A stretch of DNA of 11,339 nt from an uncultured Collinsella sp. (GTDB lineage Bacteria > Actinomycetota > Coriobacteriia > Coriobacteriales > Coriobacteriaceae), in the NCBI GenBank assembly GCA_902493835.1, contig CABURG010000047.1, forward strand, positions 1-11,339, read 5' to 3'. Shown here piece after piece: positions 1-6,131 of the stretch. Both the position numbers and the translations under genes were made by a program. Under the pieces are notes generated by a model. The model was not told the origin of the DNA and ran no database searches. It saw only the letters and a list, made by a program, of their open reading frames with translations. The first letter of the stretch is position 1; each line of letters begins with the position of its first letter.

Positions 1-347
1 ACGCCCTCGACGACGATGGTACGCCGCTCGACGACCCACTCGTGCAAGTCGAGCATATCCTCAACAACCTCTGGGAGCGCCGCCAGGGCGTTCGAGCCCT
101 CGTAGCCGGCGCCGGATCCCGCGTCTTCGCCGACTGCTTACGCAAGACCATCTTGTCACGAGCAGCCGAAACCGTCCCCGCCGACCCCGCAGGCCCCGCC
201 GGCACCATGGACCGCAGCTTCCTACTACACCACATAGCCTCAAGCTTCGTAGCCACCGTCCAATGGTGGGCCTGGCACAACTTCCAAGCAGACAAAGCCG
301 ACGTAGCTAAAGACTACCTCTCAGCCATAAAGCCCCTCTTCAGATAG
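1..347 (+). CDS. TetR/AcrR-family regulator, C-terminal fragment (5' end outside window)
   Basis: The reading frame is open from base 3 and ends at TAG 345-347, so about 115 residues are visible and the start lies off the left edge. The visible part is all alpha-helical in character. Its last third (HHIASSFVATVQWWAWHNF, then a short helix ending near AIKPLFR) resembles the ligand-binding and dimerisation C-terminal domain of TetR regulators of the TetR_C_7/8 kind, where a W-rich helix precedes the terminal helix. The DNA-binding helix-turn-helix would be in the missing N-terminal part. A GTG at 42 could be read as a start, but the frame continues upstream with plausible sequence, so a fragment is preferred. 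It is the only + strand gene here and converges on the larA/channel unit. Its target is not visible. The family call is moderate because the diagnostic domain is absent. Confidence 0.6.
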   Translation, partial: ALDDDGTPLDDPLVQVEHILNNLWERRQGVRALVAGAGSRVFADCLRKTILSRAAETVPADPAGPAGTMDRSFLLHHIASSFVATVQWWAWHNFQADKADVAKDYLSAIKPLFR

Positions 348-367
348 ACGCTTCCTCCCAAGGCGTC
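347..367 (+). terminator. weak hairpin after the TetR stop codon
   Basis: The sequence GACGCTTCCTCCCAAGGCGTC folds as GACG-CTT against AAG-(G)CGTC, with one bulged base. It directly overlaps the TAG of the TetR fragment. No T-run follows, so termination here would be weak. Low confidence. Confidence 0.2.
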
Positions 368-448
368 ATCCCTTCCCAAAGTATCGCCCTCATCTCAGCG
401 CCCCCAACAGCCAAGCGCCCACCACATCCAAATTCAGACATATATGTT

Positions 449-478
449 GGGTTGCTTGCTCGAGCGCAGCAAAGACCC
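449..478. repeat. imperfect palindrome centred on GCTCGAGC
   Basis: The sequence GGGTTGCT, T, GCTCGAGC, GC, AGCAA, AG, ACCC is nearly self-complementary about an XhoI-like core. It lies in the gene-poor stretch between the TetR fragment and the large palindrome at 483-607. It could be an operator-like site or a small hairpin, and nothing links it to a particular regulator. Apart from this and the weak hairpin at 347-367, I see nothing in 348-482. Confidence 0.3.
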
Positions 479-482
479 CGCA

Positions 483-607
483 GCCGTCCGCATGGGGTAA
501 CTTCCCAGCGCACTCCGCAGGACGAAAGAACCCCCGCCGCACGAAGTGCGCAGCGGGGGTTCTTTCATGTCCGAGGACGCGCTGGGAAGTTACCCCATGC
601 GGACGGC
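483..607. repeat. composite long palindrome 1 (29-bp outer arms, conserved linkers, inner stem)
   Basis: Outer arms 483-511 and 579-607 are perfect reverse complements (29 bp). Between them lie the left linker ACTCCGCAGGAC (512-523), an inner stem 524-537/553-566 topped by the mini-hairpin CGCAC-GAA-GTGCG (538-550), and the right linker ATGTCCGAGGAC (567-578). GAC of the left linker can pair with GTC of the right, and TCC with GGA, leaving small internal loops (GCAG opposite CGA). It begins 21 nt beyond the stop codon of the MIP gene on the - strand. The same architecture with near-identical linkers recurs at 2911-3037. The repeated architecture is directly visible; what it does is unknown. 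Confidence 0.85.
524..566 (-). terminator. probable bidirectional terminator stem within palindrome 1
   Basis: A 14-bp perfect stem (GAAAGAACCCCCGC with its complement) plus a 5-bp apical stem gives a GC-rich core flanked by A-rich and T-rich sides (GGGGGTTCTTTC), the look of an intrinsic terminator. It sits after the larA-channel unit. The T-rich tail is interrupted, so efficiency is uncertain. Because the stem is symmetrical it could act on both strands and also stop transcription from the TetR side. Confidence 0.5.
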
Positions 608-628
608 GGACAACTATGTAGCCTTGGA

Positions 629-1360
629 CTAGAACATGCCCAAGAAACCATGCACAAACAGCGCGGCCAGAGCGGCACCGACAAACGGAGCGATGCCAGG
701 AACAAGCAGACCGTACTTCCAGTTGTTGTCAGCCTTGTTCTTGATCGGCAGCACCTGATAGGCCATGCGAGGACCAAGGTCACGTGCCTGGTTCATGGCG
801 AAGCCGGTGATGCCGCCCATGCCCATGCCAACAGCCCAAACAATCAGACCGACGCAGATAGCGAGCATCAGAACGTTCTCACCAGCGCGGCTAGCAGCAG
901 CAAGGATGGCGCTGATGAACACAAAAGTGCAGATAGCCTCGCAGAAGAAATTACGGGCATAGTTCGTACCCTCGGTGGTGGGGTTGGTCGAGAAGATATT
1001 GCGCTGGGCAATGGGATCGACGACACCATCGGAAGCCTTGAACTCATCGGCATACATCAACCACGCGATCACGGCACCCGCAAAGCCGCCGAGCATATCG
1101 GCAATCATGAAGGGGATGCAGCTGCTCCACGGCACCAGGCCTACGATGCACTGGGCAAGCACCATGGCGGGGTTCATGCACACGGCGCCGCCAAAGATAA
1201 ACAGAGCAACCGAGATGCCAAAAGACCAGGTGGTGATGGCAAACATGTGGCCGGAGCCCTGATACTTGGTGCCCTTAAGCACGGTATCGCAGTGCACGCC
1301 CACGCCAAAGATGATCATGAGGGCCGTTGCGCCGAATTCGCAGAGGAGTTTGGTAAGCAT
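629..1360 (-). CDS. MIP-family channel (aquaglyceroporin, LarD-like lactic acid/glycerol facilitator)
   Basis: This 243-residue protein has the size and hydrophobic pattern of a six-helix major intrinsic protein. The first pore half-helix carries a normal NPA (residues 63-65, GGAVCMNPA). The second carries NQA (190-192) in the context FAMNQARDLGPRM, otherwise matching the glycerol-facilitator signature NPARDxxPR. R193 is the expected selectivity-filter arginine, and the D194 typical of glycerol-type channels is present. The ATG at 1360 is preceded by ATAAGG with a 4-nt spacer. It lies 49 nt downstream of larA on the same strand with no obvious terminator between, so the two are probably co-transcribed. 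In lactobacilli a MIP protein (LarD) belongs to the lar operon and passes lactic acid. By analogy this channel likely moves lactic acid or glycerol through the membrane. Family certain; substrate inferred. The P-to-Q change in the second motif is unusual. Confidence 0.9.
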   Translation of the reverse strand: MLTKLLCEFGATALMIIFGVGVHCDTVLKGTKYQGSGHMFAITTWSFGISVALFIFGGAVCMNPAMVLAQCIVGLVPWSSCIPFMIADMLGGFAGAVIAWLMYADEFKASDGVVDPIAQRNIFSTNPTTEGTNYARNFFCEAICTFVFISAILAAASRAGENVLMLAICVGLIVWAVGMGMGGITGFAMNQARDLGPRMAYQVLPIKNKADNNWKYGLLVPGIAPFVGAALAALFVHGFLGMF

Positions 1361-1409
1361 AAAACCTTATCTTTCTTGTCGGTTATAAACGATTCGTTTG
1401 GGCCGCACG

Positions 1410-2687
1410 CTAGTGCTGCGCGACGACAACGCCCAGGCCATCGGGAATGACGGCCACCTTGGCATCGGCGCCCTTCATCTCAAAGGCGAGCTTGAGCGCC
1501 TCCTCGATAGTGTTGACCGGCGTCATGTGCATATCCTTGAGCATCTGGTGATCGCACAGGTCGGTGACCATTATCACAGGGTGATGCGCCAGGATGCGAG
1601 CAAAGATCTGGCTCGTCCACTGGTCGGGCAGGGTCTCGTCCTTAGGACGGTCGATGCAGGCGCGCTCAAACTCTGCCGGATCGTTATCGGCGATGTTGTG
1701 ATAGAAGCCCTCGCCACCGTGACCGTCGGTACAACCGGCGACATCGATGATCACGCCGCCCTCGGGAAGCGTGGCCTCGGCAGCGCACATGCCCTTCACG
1801 GCCTGGTAGATGTTCTGATCGAGCGGATAGCCGCCGTTGGTGGTGATGGCAATCTCGCACTCGACGGGCTCAACGCCGGCAAGGCTCTTCACGAACTCGC
1901 AGCCGGCCTCGTGCGCCTTGTGGATATCGCCGGCAAAGGAGCCGATGACCTCGTGCTTGCCGTTGAGCACCACGTTAAGCACAAAGACAAGGTGAGCCAT
2001 CTCGGCAGCGGCAAACATGTCCTCGCTCACGTGGTTGTGGCACAGGTTGCCGGCACGCGAGTGGGAATCGTTCACAAACTGACCGTTGTGGTTGTACATG
2101 ATGGTCTTGTAGCTGGCGATGCCAGGCAGGACGGACTTGCGGCTACCAGAGAAACCGGCAAAGAAGTGCGGCTCAATAAAGCCCTCGGCAAGCAGCAGAT
2201 CGCAATCGGCAGCAATCTTGTTGATGATGCACTCGCCGCCAGAAGGCAGGGTGCCGATCTTTTTCATCATGCTGTCATCGGTCGCGACGTGCATAACGAT
2301 TTCCTCGTTGGCAACGATCTCCTCGCCGTACTTGTTGACGAGCTCCTCGTGCGTCGACGGACGATGCATACCCGTAGCAACCAGAATGCGAACGCGCGCC
2401 TCAGGCGCAGCGGAGTGGATGTGATGCAGCAGAATAGGCATCGTCACACGCGAGGGAACGGGACGCGTATGATCGGAGCTAATAATGACAATATCCTTCT
2501 TGCCAGCACAAAGCTCCTCGAGCGAAGGCGAGCCATAAGGGTTGGCAAGCGACTCCTCCACAAGCTCTTCCTGCGATTTTGTAGTCTTAAACTCGTTTTG
2601 ATGACCTTCCATCACACCCGCGAAGTTCTTATCCTCAAGCTCCAGATGCAACGTCTTGTGGTCAAACGGCAGTTCACATTCAAACAA
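1410..2687 (-). CDS. larA: nickel-dependent lactate racemase LarA
   Basis: LarA interconverts D- and L-lactate using a covalently bound nickel-pincer nucleotide made by LarB, LarC and LarE. The protein is strikingly like the Lactiplantibacillus enzyme throughout: SSDHTRPVPS, ILVATGMHRPSTHEELVNKY, HFFAGFSGSRKSVLPGIASY, GGYPLDQNIYQAVKGM, GHGGEGFYHN, IPDGLGVVV. With the TTG at 2687 as residue 1, the key residues fall at D72, H108, H174, K184 and H200, matching the numbering I know for the L. plantarum enzyme, where K184 carries the cofactor and H200 binds nickel. The length of 425 aa also fits. GGAAGAGGG lies 9 nt upstream. A GTG at 2720 would add 11 residues and lacks a ribosome site, so TTG is preferred. 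It is followed by the MIP channel gene. The cofactor-maturation genes must lie elsewhere. Cytoplasmic. Confidence 0.95.
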   Translation of the reverse strand: MFECELPFDHKTLHLELEDKNFAGVMEGHQNEFKTTKSQEELVEESLANPYGSPSLEELCAGKKDIVIISSDHTRPVPSRVTMPILLHHIHSAAPEARVRILVATGMHRPSTHEELVNKYGEEIVANEEIVMHVATDDSMMKKIGTLPSGGECIINKIAADCDLLLAEGFIEPHFFAGFSGSRKSVLPGIASYKTIMYNHNGQFVNDSHSRAGNLCHNHVSEDMFAAAEMAHLVFVLNVVLNGKHEVIGSFAGDIHKAHEAGCEFVKSLAGVEPVECEIAITTNGGYPLDQNIYQAVKGMCAAEATLPEGGVIIDVAGCTDGHGGEGFYHNIADNDPAEFERACIDRPKDETLPDQWTSQIFARILAHHPVIMVTDLCDHQMLKDMHMTPVNTIEEALKLAFEMKGADAKVAVIPDGLGVVVAQH

Positions 2688-2696
2688 TGACGAGCG

Positions 2697-2705
2697 CCCT
2701 CTTCC
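2697..2705 (-). promoter_or_regulatory. larA ribosome binding site deciding a TTG start
   Basis: On the - strand GGAAGAGGG precedes TTG (2687-2685) by 9 nt. It lies inside the reading frame if the upstream GTG at 2720 were used, which argues that translation starts at TTG. The catalytic-residue numbering of LarA supports the same choice. Confidence 0.6.
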
Positions 2706-2748
2706 TTTCAACTGACACACTAGTTAAACCGTTGGAAGGATACGCCGC

Positions 2749-2862
2749 TCACCGAAAAACACCACCGTCCACCGACTCATTAACACAACGTTCATATTTG
2801 ACCCACAACAAAACGGCCGCGACCCCAAAGGAGACCGCGGCAGTCACAGCTGTAAGGCGCAA
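2749..2862 (-). CDS. possible 37-aa single-span membrane peptide upstream of larA
   Basis: From a TTG at 2862 the frame encodes MRLTAVTAAVSFGVAAVLLW, then a polar tail (VKYERCVNESVDGGVFR). That is a short basic N-terminus, one hydrophobic span of about 17 residues, and a charged C-terminus. AAGG lies 6 nt before the TTG. The 7-bp hairpin at 2854-2872 would bury this site and the start. The frame is also open upstream to an ATG inside the 28-bp arm of palindrome 2, so the coding status is uncertain. It lies 61 nt before larA on the same strand. I do not recognise it. It could equally be a chance frame in the larA leader. Confidence 0.25.
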   Translation of the reverse strand: MRLTAVTAAVSFGVAAVLLWVKYERCVNESVDGGVFR

Positions 2863-2872
2863 AGCGCGCCTT
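2854..2872 (-). other. small hairpin in the larA upstream region
   Basis: AAGGCGC and GCGCCTT (7 bp, 5-nt loop) form a hairpin on either strand. On the - strand the left arm contains the AAGG that would serve the small peptide frame. No other larA promoter element stands out in 2688-2910; a TTGTGG/GTTAAT pair 18 nt apart around 2768-2800 is the best weak candidate. Confidence 0.35.
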
Positions 2873-2910
2873 ATTCCCTTCAGCTTTAATCCCAGAAGAC
2901 CGAGGACGAA

Positions 2911-3037
2911 GGGACCCGATGGGTTTCCCTCTGAATGCATTCCGCAGCACGAAGCCCCCTTATCCGCAGCTCCAGAGGAGCAGGATAAGGGGGCTTCAAG
3001 TGCGAGGACGCATTCAGAGGGAAACCCATCGGGTCCC
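2911..3037. repeat. composite long palindrome 2 (28-bp outer arms, conserved linkers, inner stem)
   Basis: Perfect 28-bp outer arms lie at 2911-2938 and 3010-3037. Inside are the left linker ATTCCGCAGCAC (2939-2950), inner stem 2951-2965/2983-2997 with apical stem GCTCC-AGA-GGAGC, and the right linker AAGTGCGAGGAC (2998-3009). The linkers match palindrome 1 at 10/12 positions on each side. CAC/GTG here replaces GAC/GTC there, a compensatory change. The outer and inner stems differ in sequence from palindrome 1. It begins 23 nt after the ppc stop codon. A further TCCGCAG occurs inside the inner stem (2963-2969) and a further CGAGGAC just outside the left arm (2901-2907). Confidence 0.85.
2951..2997 (-). 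terminator. probable terminator stem of ppc within palindrome 2
   Basis: A 15-bp perfect stem (GAAGCCCCCTTATCC with its complement) ends in GGGGGCTTC, followed on the - strand by GTGCTGCGG rather than a T-run. GC-rich and placed just after ppc, it is a plausible but not classical terminator. It may act together with the outer arms. Confidence 0.4.
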
Positions 3038-3060
3038 GGTGAGAGCCACAGGGCTATCGA

Positions 3061-5886
3061 TTACCCCGTGTTCTGCAATCCTGCCGAGACGCCGGTCACA
3101 GTCGAAAGAATCAGGCTCATGTACTCAGCCTTCTTCTCCTCTGTCATCTCGTCCTGGTTCATACGCACCTCGCGAAGGGCGCGGACCTGGGCGATAGACA
3201 GGGCGTCGACGTAGGGGTTACGCACGCGAACGGCGCAGCCGAGCACGCGGCGGCGCTGCAGCGGCCACTCGTCACCGACGATGGCAAGGACCCACTTACG
3301 CGTGAGCTGCATCTCGGTAAAGACCTTCTCGGACAGATCCTGGCGATCGCCCAGGTGCAGATACATCTTGGCGATGCGCTGGTCGGTCTTGGCGATCGAC
3401 ATCTCGATGTTGTCGATAAAGGTGCGGAAGAACGGCCACTCCTGGTAGGCAGCCTTAAGCTGGTCCAGATCGCCAAACTGCTCGCAGGCGGTACCCAGGC
3501 CGTACCAAGCAGCCAGATTGATGCGCGCCTGGCTCCAGCTGAAGATCCACGGAATAGTACGCAGGTCGTCGAGCGACTTGGCACCCAAGCCGCGCTTGGC
3601 GGGACGCGAGCCGATCGGCAGCAGACCGACCTCGGTCAGCGGCGTCACGGTCGAGAACCACGGTGTAAAGTCCTCGGTGTTCAGCAGGTCCAGATAGCGC
3701 TCGTGGCTTGCGGCGTTGAGCTTCTCGGCCATATCCCAGAACTTCTGCGTAGTCTCGGTGTTGGTCTTCTCGACACTCGGAGCCGACTGCAAAAGCGTTG
3801 CGGCGGCAACGGACTCAACATGGCGCTGAGCCAGCGTGCGGTTGCCGTAACGGGCAAAGATGACCTCGCCTTGCTCGGTGAGCTTAAAGAAGCAGTTGAC
3901 CGAACCCTTGGGCTGAGCCAGCACGGCCTTGTTGGCCGGGCCGCCGCCACGGCCCACGGCACCGCCGCGACCGTGCATGAGCACCAGGTCGATATCGTTC
4001 TTCTCTGCCCACTTGGCGATGCGCTCCTGCGCGGAGTGCAGCGCGAGCATGGCCGTGGTGGGACCGGCGTCCTTGGAGGAGTCGGAGTAGCCCAGCATAA
4101 CCTCCATGCGGCGGTTGGTCTGGGCAAGGCGCTTCTGCACCACGGGCAGCGTGAGCATCTGGTCGAGCACGTCGACGCAGCCCTCGAGGTCCTCGAGCTG
4201 CTCGAACAGCGGGATCACATCGAGCTCGGGGACATCCTCCTCGTGTGCAAAGGACAGGTGGGCGAGCTCAAAGACGTCGGCCACATGCTGGGCGCTCTTG
4301 GTGAACGAGATGATATAGCGGTGCGCCATCTTCTTGCCATAGCGCTTTTGGATGGAGCCGATGGCACGGAAGGTGTCGATGACCTCGCGCGTCATGGGCT
4401 GCAGGTCGCCATGGATACCGTTCTCGTGGATATCCTTGAGGGCGCGGGCGTGCACCACGGAGTGCTGACGGAACTCCATCTCGACCATATGGAAGCCGAA
4501 GGACTCGACCTGCCAGATGATGGTCTGGACCGGGCCGTAGGCAGCACGGACGGCACCGCAGGCGGCCAGCGAACGCTGGACGACGCGCAGGTCATCCAGG
4601 AACTCGTCGGCGCTGTGGTACATGGTGTCGGTGATACGACGGACGGTGGCGTTCAGGCGGTCGGCCATGACGAGCATGACGGCGCGATGCGGCTCGTGCT
4701 CGGAGATCAGCTCGGCGCGGGCCGTGTAACGAGGGCTCATCTCGACCTGATGGTTCCACAGGTTAATGAGCTCGGCCGACGGCTTGCTGTAGGTAGCCTC
4801 GAGCGTGAGGTTGCGGCCGATGTGGCGGCACTTGTCCTCGAGCTTGAGCACCATGTGCGTAAAGTACTTGGCGGCGACCTCACGGCTCACCTTGGCGGTG
4901 ACGTTGGGGTTACCGTCGCGGTCGGAACCGATCCAGCTGCCGGGATGGAAGAACGCCGGGCACAGCGGCGGCACAGTACCGGCCTTGTCGCCCAGCACCC
5001 AATCGTCAAAACGACGATAGATAACGGGGATAACGTCGAACAGCGTGTTATCGAAGATGTCGATGATGGTATCGGCTTCCTCGACCGGCGTGGGCTTCTT
5101 GAGCGCGATGGGACTCGTACGCACCAGGGCGTCGATCTCCTGCAGCATATGGCGCTCGTTCTCCACCAGGTCGGAACCGCCCAGACGCGGACGCTCCTCC
5201 AGCAGGTTGGAGATACGGCGGATCTTGCCCTCGACGGCCTTACGACGGGCCTCGGTGGGATGTGCGGTAAAGACAGGGTGGAACTCGAGCTTGTCGAGCA
5301 GCTCGTTGGCACCCTCGACACCCAGCTCATTCACCAGCTGGTGATAGGCAACGGTAAGCTCGTTGGCAGGATCGACCTCGGTATCGGTCGACGCACCGGC
5401 CTCGCGCTCGCGCAGCTGCGCCACACGGTAGTTCTCCTCCGACAGGTTTGCCAGATGGAAAAAGCTCGTAAAGGCGCGAACGATGACCTGCTGCTTATCG
5501 AGCGGCAGGCTGTCGATCAAATCGACGACCTCACGAAATGCCACGGCAGTGGGCTCGTCGGCGGTGGGCACGCCCTGCTCGTCGACGGCTTCGTCGGCAG
5601 CGCAGGTACCGGGGTTGCCGGCATTGACCACAATCTCGGCTGTCAAAATCTTGTCGAACAGGTCCGCGATCTCGGGATCATACTCGCTAAGCACACGGCG
5701 CTCCAGGCGCAAGAACAGCGCCAGATTGTCGCGCAGCTCCTCGGGGATCTCGATCTCGGCGAGACGCTCCCTGGACTCGGCATTCGAGCCGATTCGGTTA
5801 ACGAGGCGGTTGACCACGGCAGCGACGCGCGCCGCGGCTTCGGGTACAGACTGGTTGCTTAGGTTCTCAGCCACGTTTCCTCCCAT
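3061..5886 (-). CDS. ppc: phosphoenolpyruvate carboxylase
   Basis: Ppc converts PEP and bicarbonate to oxaloacetate and phosphate, the anaplerotic entry to C4 acids. The 941-residue protein carries all family landmarks in order: FTAHPTE with catalytic H209, SWIGSDRDGNPNVT (317-330), GYSDSSKDAG near residue 600, the glycine-rich loop HGRGGAVGRGGG near 635 with its catalytic His and Arg residues, and the invariant C-terminal QNTG. It is complete and somewhat longer than the E. coli enzyme (883 aa). The extra length seems to lie mainly in the N-terminal third, including the acidic stretch around residues 95-115. The ATG at 5886 sits only 1 nt after AAGGAGG. A GTG at 5874 follows GGGAGG by 4 nt, so the true start may be 12 nt later. 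A TATAAT promoter box lies upstream at 5919-5924. It is separated from hisS by a terminator-like hairpin, so it is probably monocistronic, ending at palindrome 2. Confidence 0.97.
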   Translation of the reverse strand: MGGNVAENLSNQSVPEAAARVAAVVNRLVNRIGSNAESRERLAEIEIPEELRDNLALFLRLERRVLSEYDPEIADLFDKILTAEIVVNAGNPGTCAADEAVDEQGVPTADEPTAVAFREVVDLIDSLPLDKQQVIVRAFTSFFHLANLSEENYRVAQLREREAGASTDTEVDPANELTVAYHQLVNELGVEGANELLDKLEFHPVFTAHPTEARRKAVEGKIRRISNLLEERPRLGGSDLVENERHMLQEIDALVRTSPIALKKPTPVEEADTIIDIFDNTLFDVIPVIYRRFDDWVLGDKAGTVPPLCPAFFHPGSWIGSDRDGNPNVTAKVSREVAAKYFTHMVLKLEDKCRHIGRNLTLEATYSKPSAELINLWNHQVEMSPRYTARAELISEHEPHRAVMLVMADRLNATVRRITDTMYHSADEFLDDLRVVQRSLAACGAVRAAYGPVQTIIWQVESFGFHMVEMEFRQHSVVHARALKDIHENGIHGDLQPMTREVIDTFRAIGSIQKRYGKKMAHRYIISFTKSAQHVADVFELAHLSFAHEEDVPELDVIPLFEQLEDLEGCVDVLDQMLTLPVVQKRLAQTNRRMEVMLGYSDSSKDAGPTTAMLALHSAQERIAKWAEKNDIDLVLMHGRGGAVGRGGGPANKAVLAQPKGSVNCFFKLTEQGEVIFARYGNRTLAQRHVESVAAATLLQSAPSVEKTNTETTQKFWDMAEKLNAASHERYLDLLNTEDFTPWFSTVTPLTEVGLLPIGSRPAKRGLGAKSLDDLRTIPWIFSWSQARINLAAWYGLGTACEQFGDLDQLKAAYQEWPFFRTFIDNIEMSIAKTDQRIAKMYLHLGDRQDLSEKVFTEMQLTRKWVLAIVGDEWPLQRRRVLGCAVRVRNPYVDALSIAQVRALREVRMNQDEMTEEKKAEYMSLILSTVTGVSAGLQNTG

Positions 5887-5918
5887 TCCTCCTTCTATGC
5901 ACGTAACATGCGGTATTC

Positions 5919-5924
5919 ATTATA
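5919..5924 (-). promoter_or_regulatory. ppc promoter -10 box (TATAAT)
   Basis: A perfect TATAAT on the - strand, 32 nt before the ppc ATG, gives a leader of roughly 26 nt. No good TTGACA-like -35 lies at 16-18 nt; the closest hexamers are GTCGAA and TGTCGA. The -35 position is instead occupied by one of two related 21-nt repeats, suggesting activator dependence. Confidence 0.55.
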
Positions 5925-5930
5925 GGCGCT

Positions 5931-5987
5931 TGAGAAATACTTTCGACACTGATTGCGCTTTACCACACAAAAGTATTTTCTGCATTG
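5931..5987 (-). promoter_or_regulatory. pair of direct repeats upstream of ppc (candidate regulator sites)
   Basis: On the - strand CAATGCAGAAAATACTTTTG (5968-5987) and CAGTGTCGAAAGTATTTCTC (5932-5951) are related copies with a 36-nt period. They share the consensus CARTGnnGAAArTAyTTnT; 13 of 21 aligned bases match when one more base is included. The nearer copy overlaps the -35 position of the ppc promoter. GAGAAATAC in the near copy (5932-5940, + strand) also has an exact inverted match at 6012-6020. This could be an operator array; the regulator is unknown. Confidence 0.35.
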
Positions 5988-6038
5988 CAAAGGTTTTTGC
6001 CCTAAATGGTCGTATTTCTCGGTGGGCGGCATACGTAA

Positions 6039-6074
6039 ACGGGGGCATTCCGCATAAAAGCGAAACACCCCCGT
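6039..6074 (-). terminator. hisS terminator-like hairpin
   Basis: On the - strand ACGGGGGTGTTTCGC and GCGGAATGCCCCCGT pair over all 15 positions if G-U pairs are allowed, with loop TTTTAT. On the + strand the wobble positions become A-C mismatches, so the structure suits a - strand transcript. It lies 57 nt beyond the hisS stop. Only a short TTT follows, so strength is uncertain. Confidence 0.55.
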
Positions 6075-6131
6075 AACAATCGCTCTCCATGAGCAGGGCA
6101 CGTTAGCAGGCCCGAAGCTCAAAAAGATGCG

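Noticed and set aside
483..607. Invertible promoter or phase-variation switch between inverted repeats
   Set aside because: The enclosed segment is only about 67 nt and is itself nearly palindromic, so inversion would change little. No recombinase gene is nearby.
452..1450. + strand frame running through palindrome 1 and opposite the channel gene
   Set aside because: Its composition is shadow-like, it crosses a long hairpin, and the - strand frame is a clear MIP protein.
1398..2690. Long + strand frame opposite larA
   Set aside because: Antisense shadow of larA with no domain signature; the - strand frame matches LarA end to end.
2688..2720. GTG at 2720 as the larA start
   Set aside because: It adds 11 residues that disturb the match to known LarA length and numbering, and it has no ribosome site, whereas TTG 2687 has GGAAGAGGG upstream.
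483..3037. CRISPR array, suggested by arms of 28 bp (a usual repeat length)
   Set aside because: The 28-bp units occur only as inverted pairs of differing sequence, with no regularly spaced direct repeats, spacers or cas genes.
3355..5862. Very long open frame (835 codons) on the + strand opposite ppc
   Set aside because: It is the antisense of a certain gene (ppc). In GC-rich coding DNA the opposite strand often stays open, and its translation shows no recognisable domain, being rich in L, V, H and D as expected from reversed codons.
5895..6122. 75-codon frame between hisS and ppc containing QCRKYF twice
   Set aside because: The repeated peptide simply reflects the DNA direct repeats in the ppc promoter. 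The frame crosses the promoter and the hisS hairpin and has no coding character.
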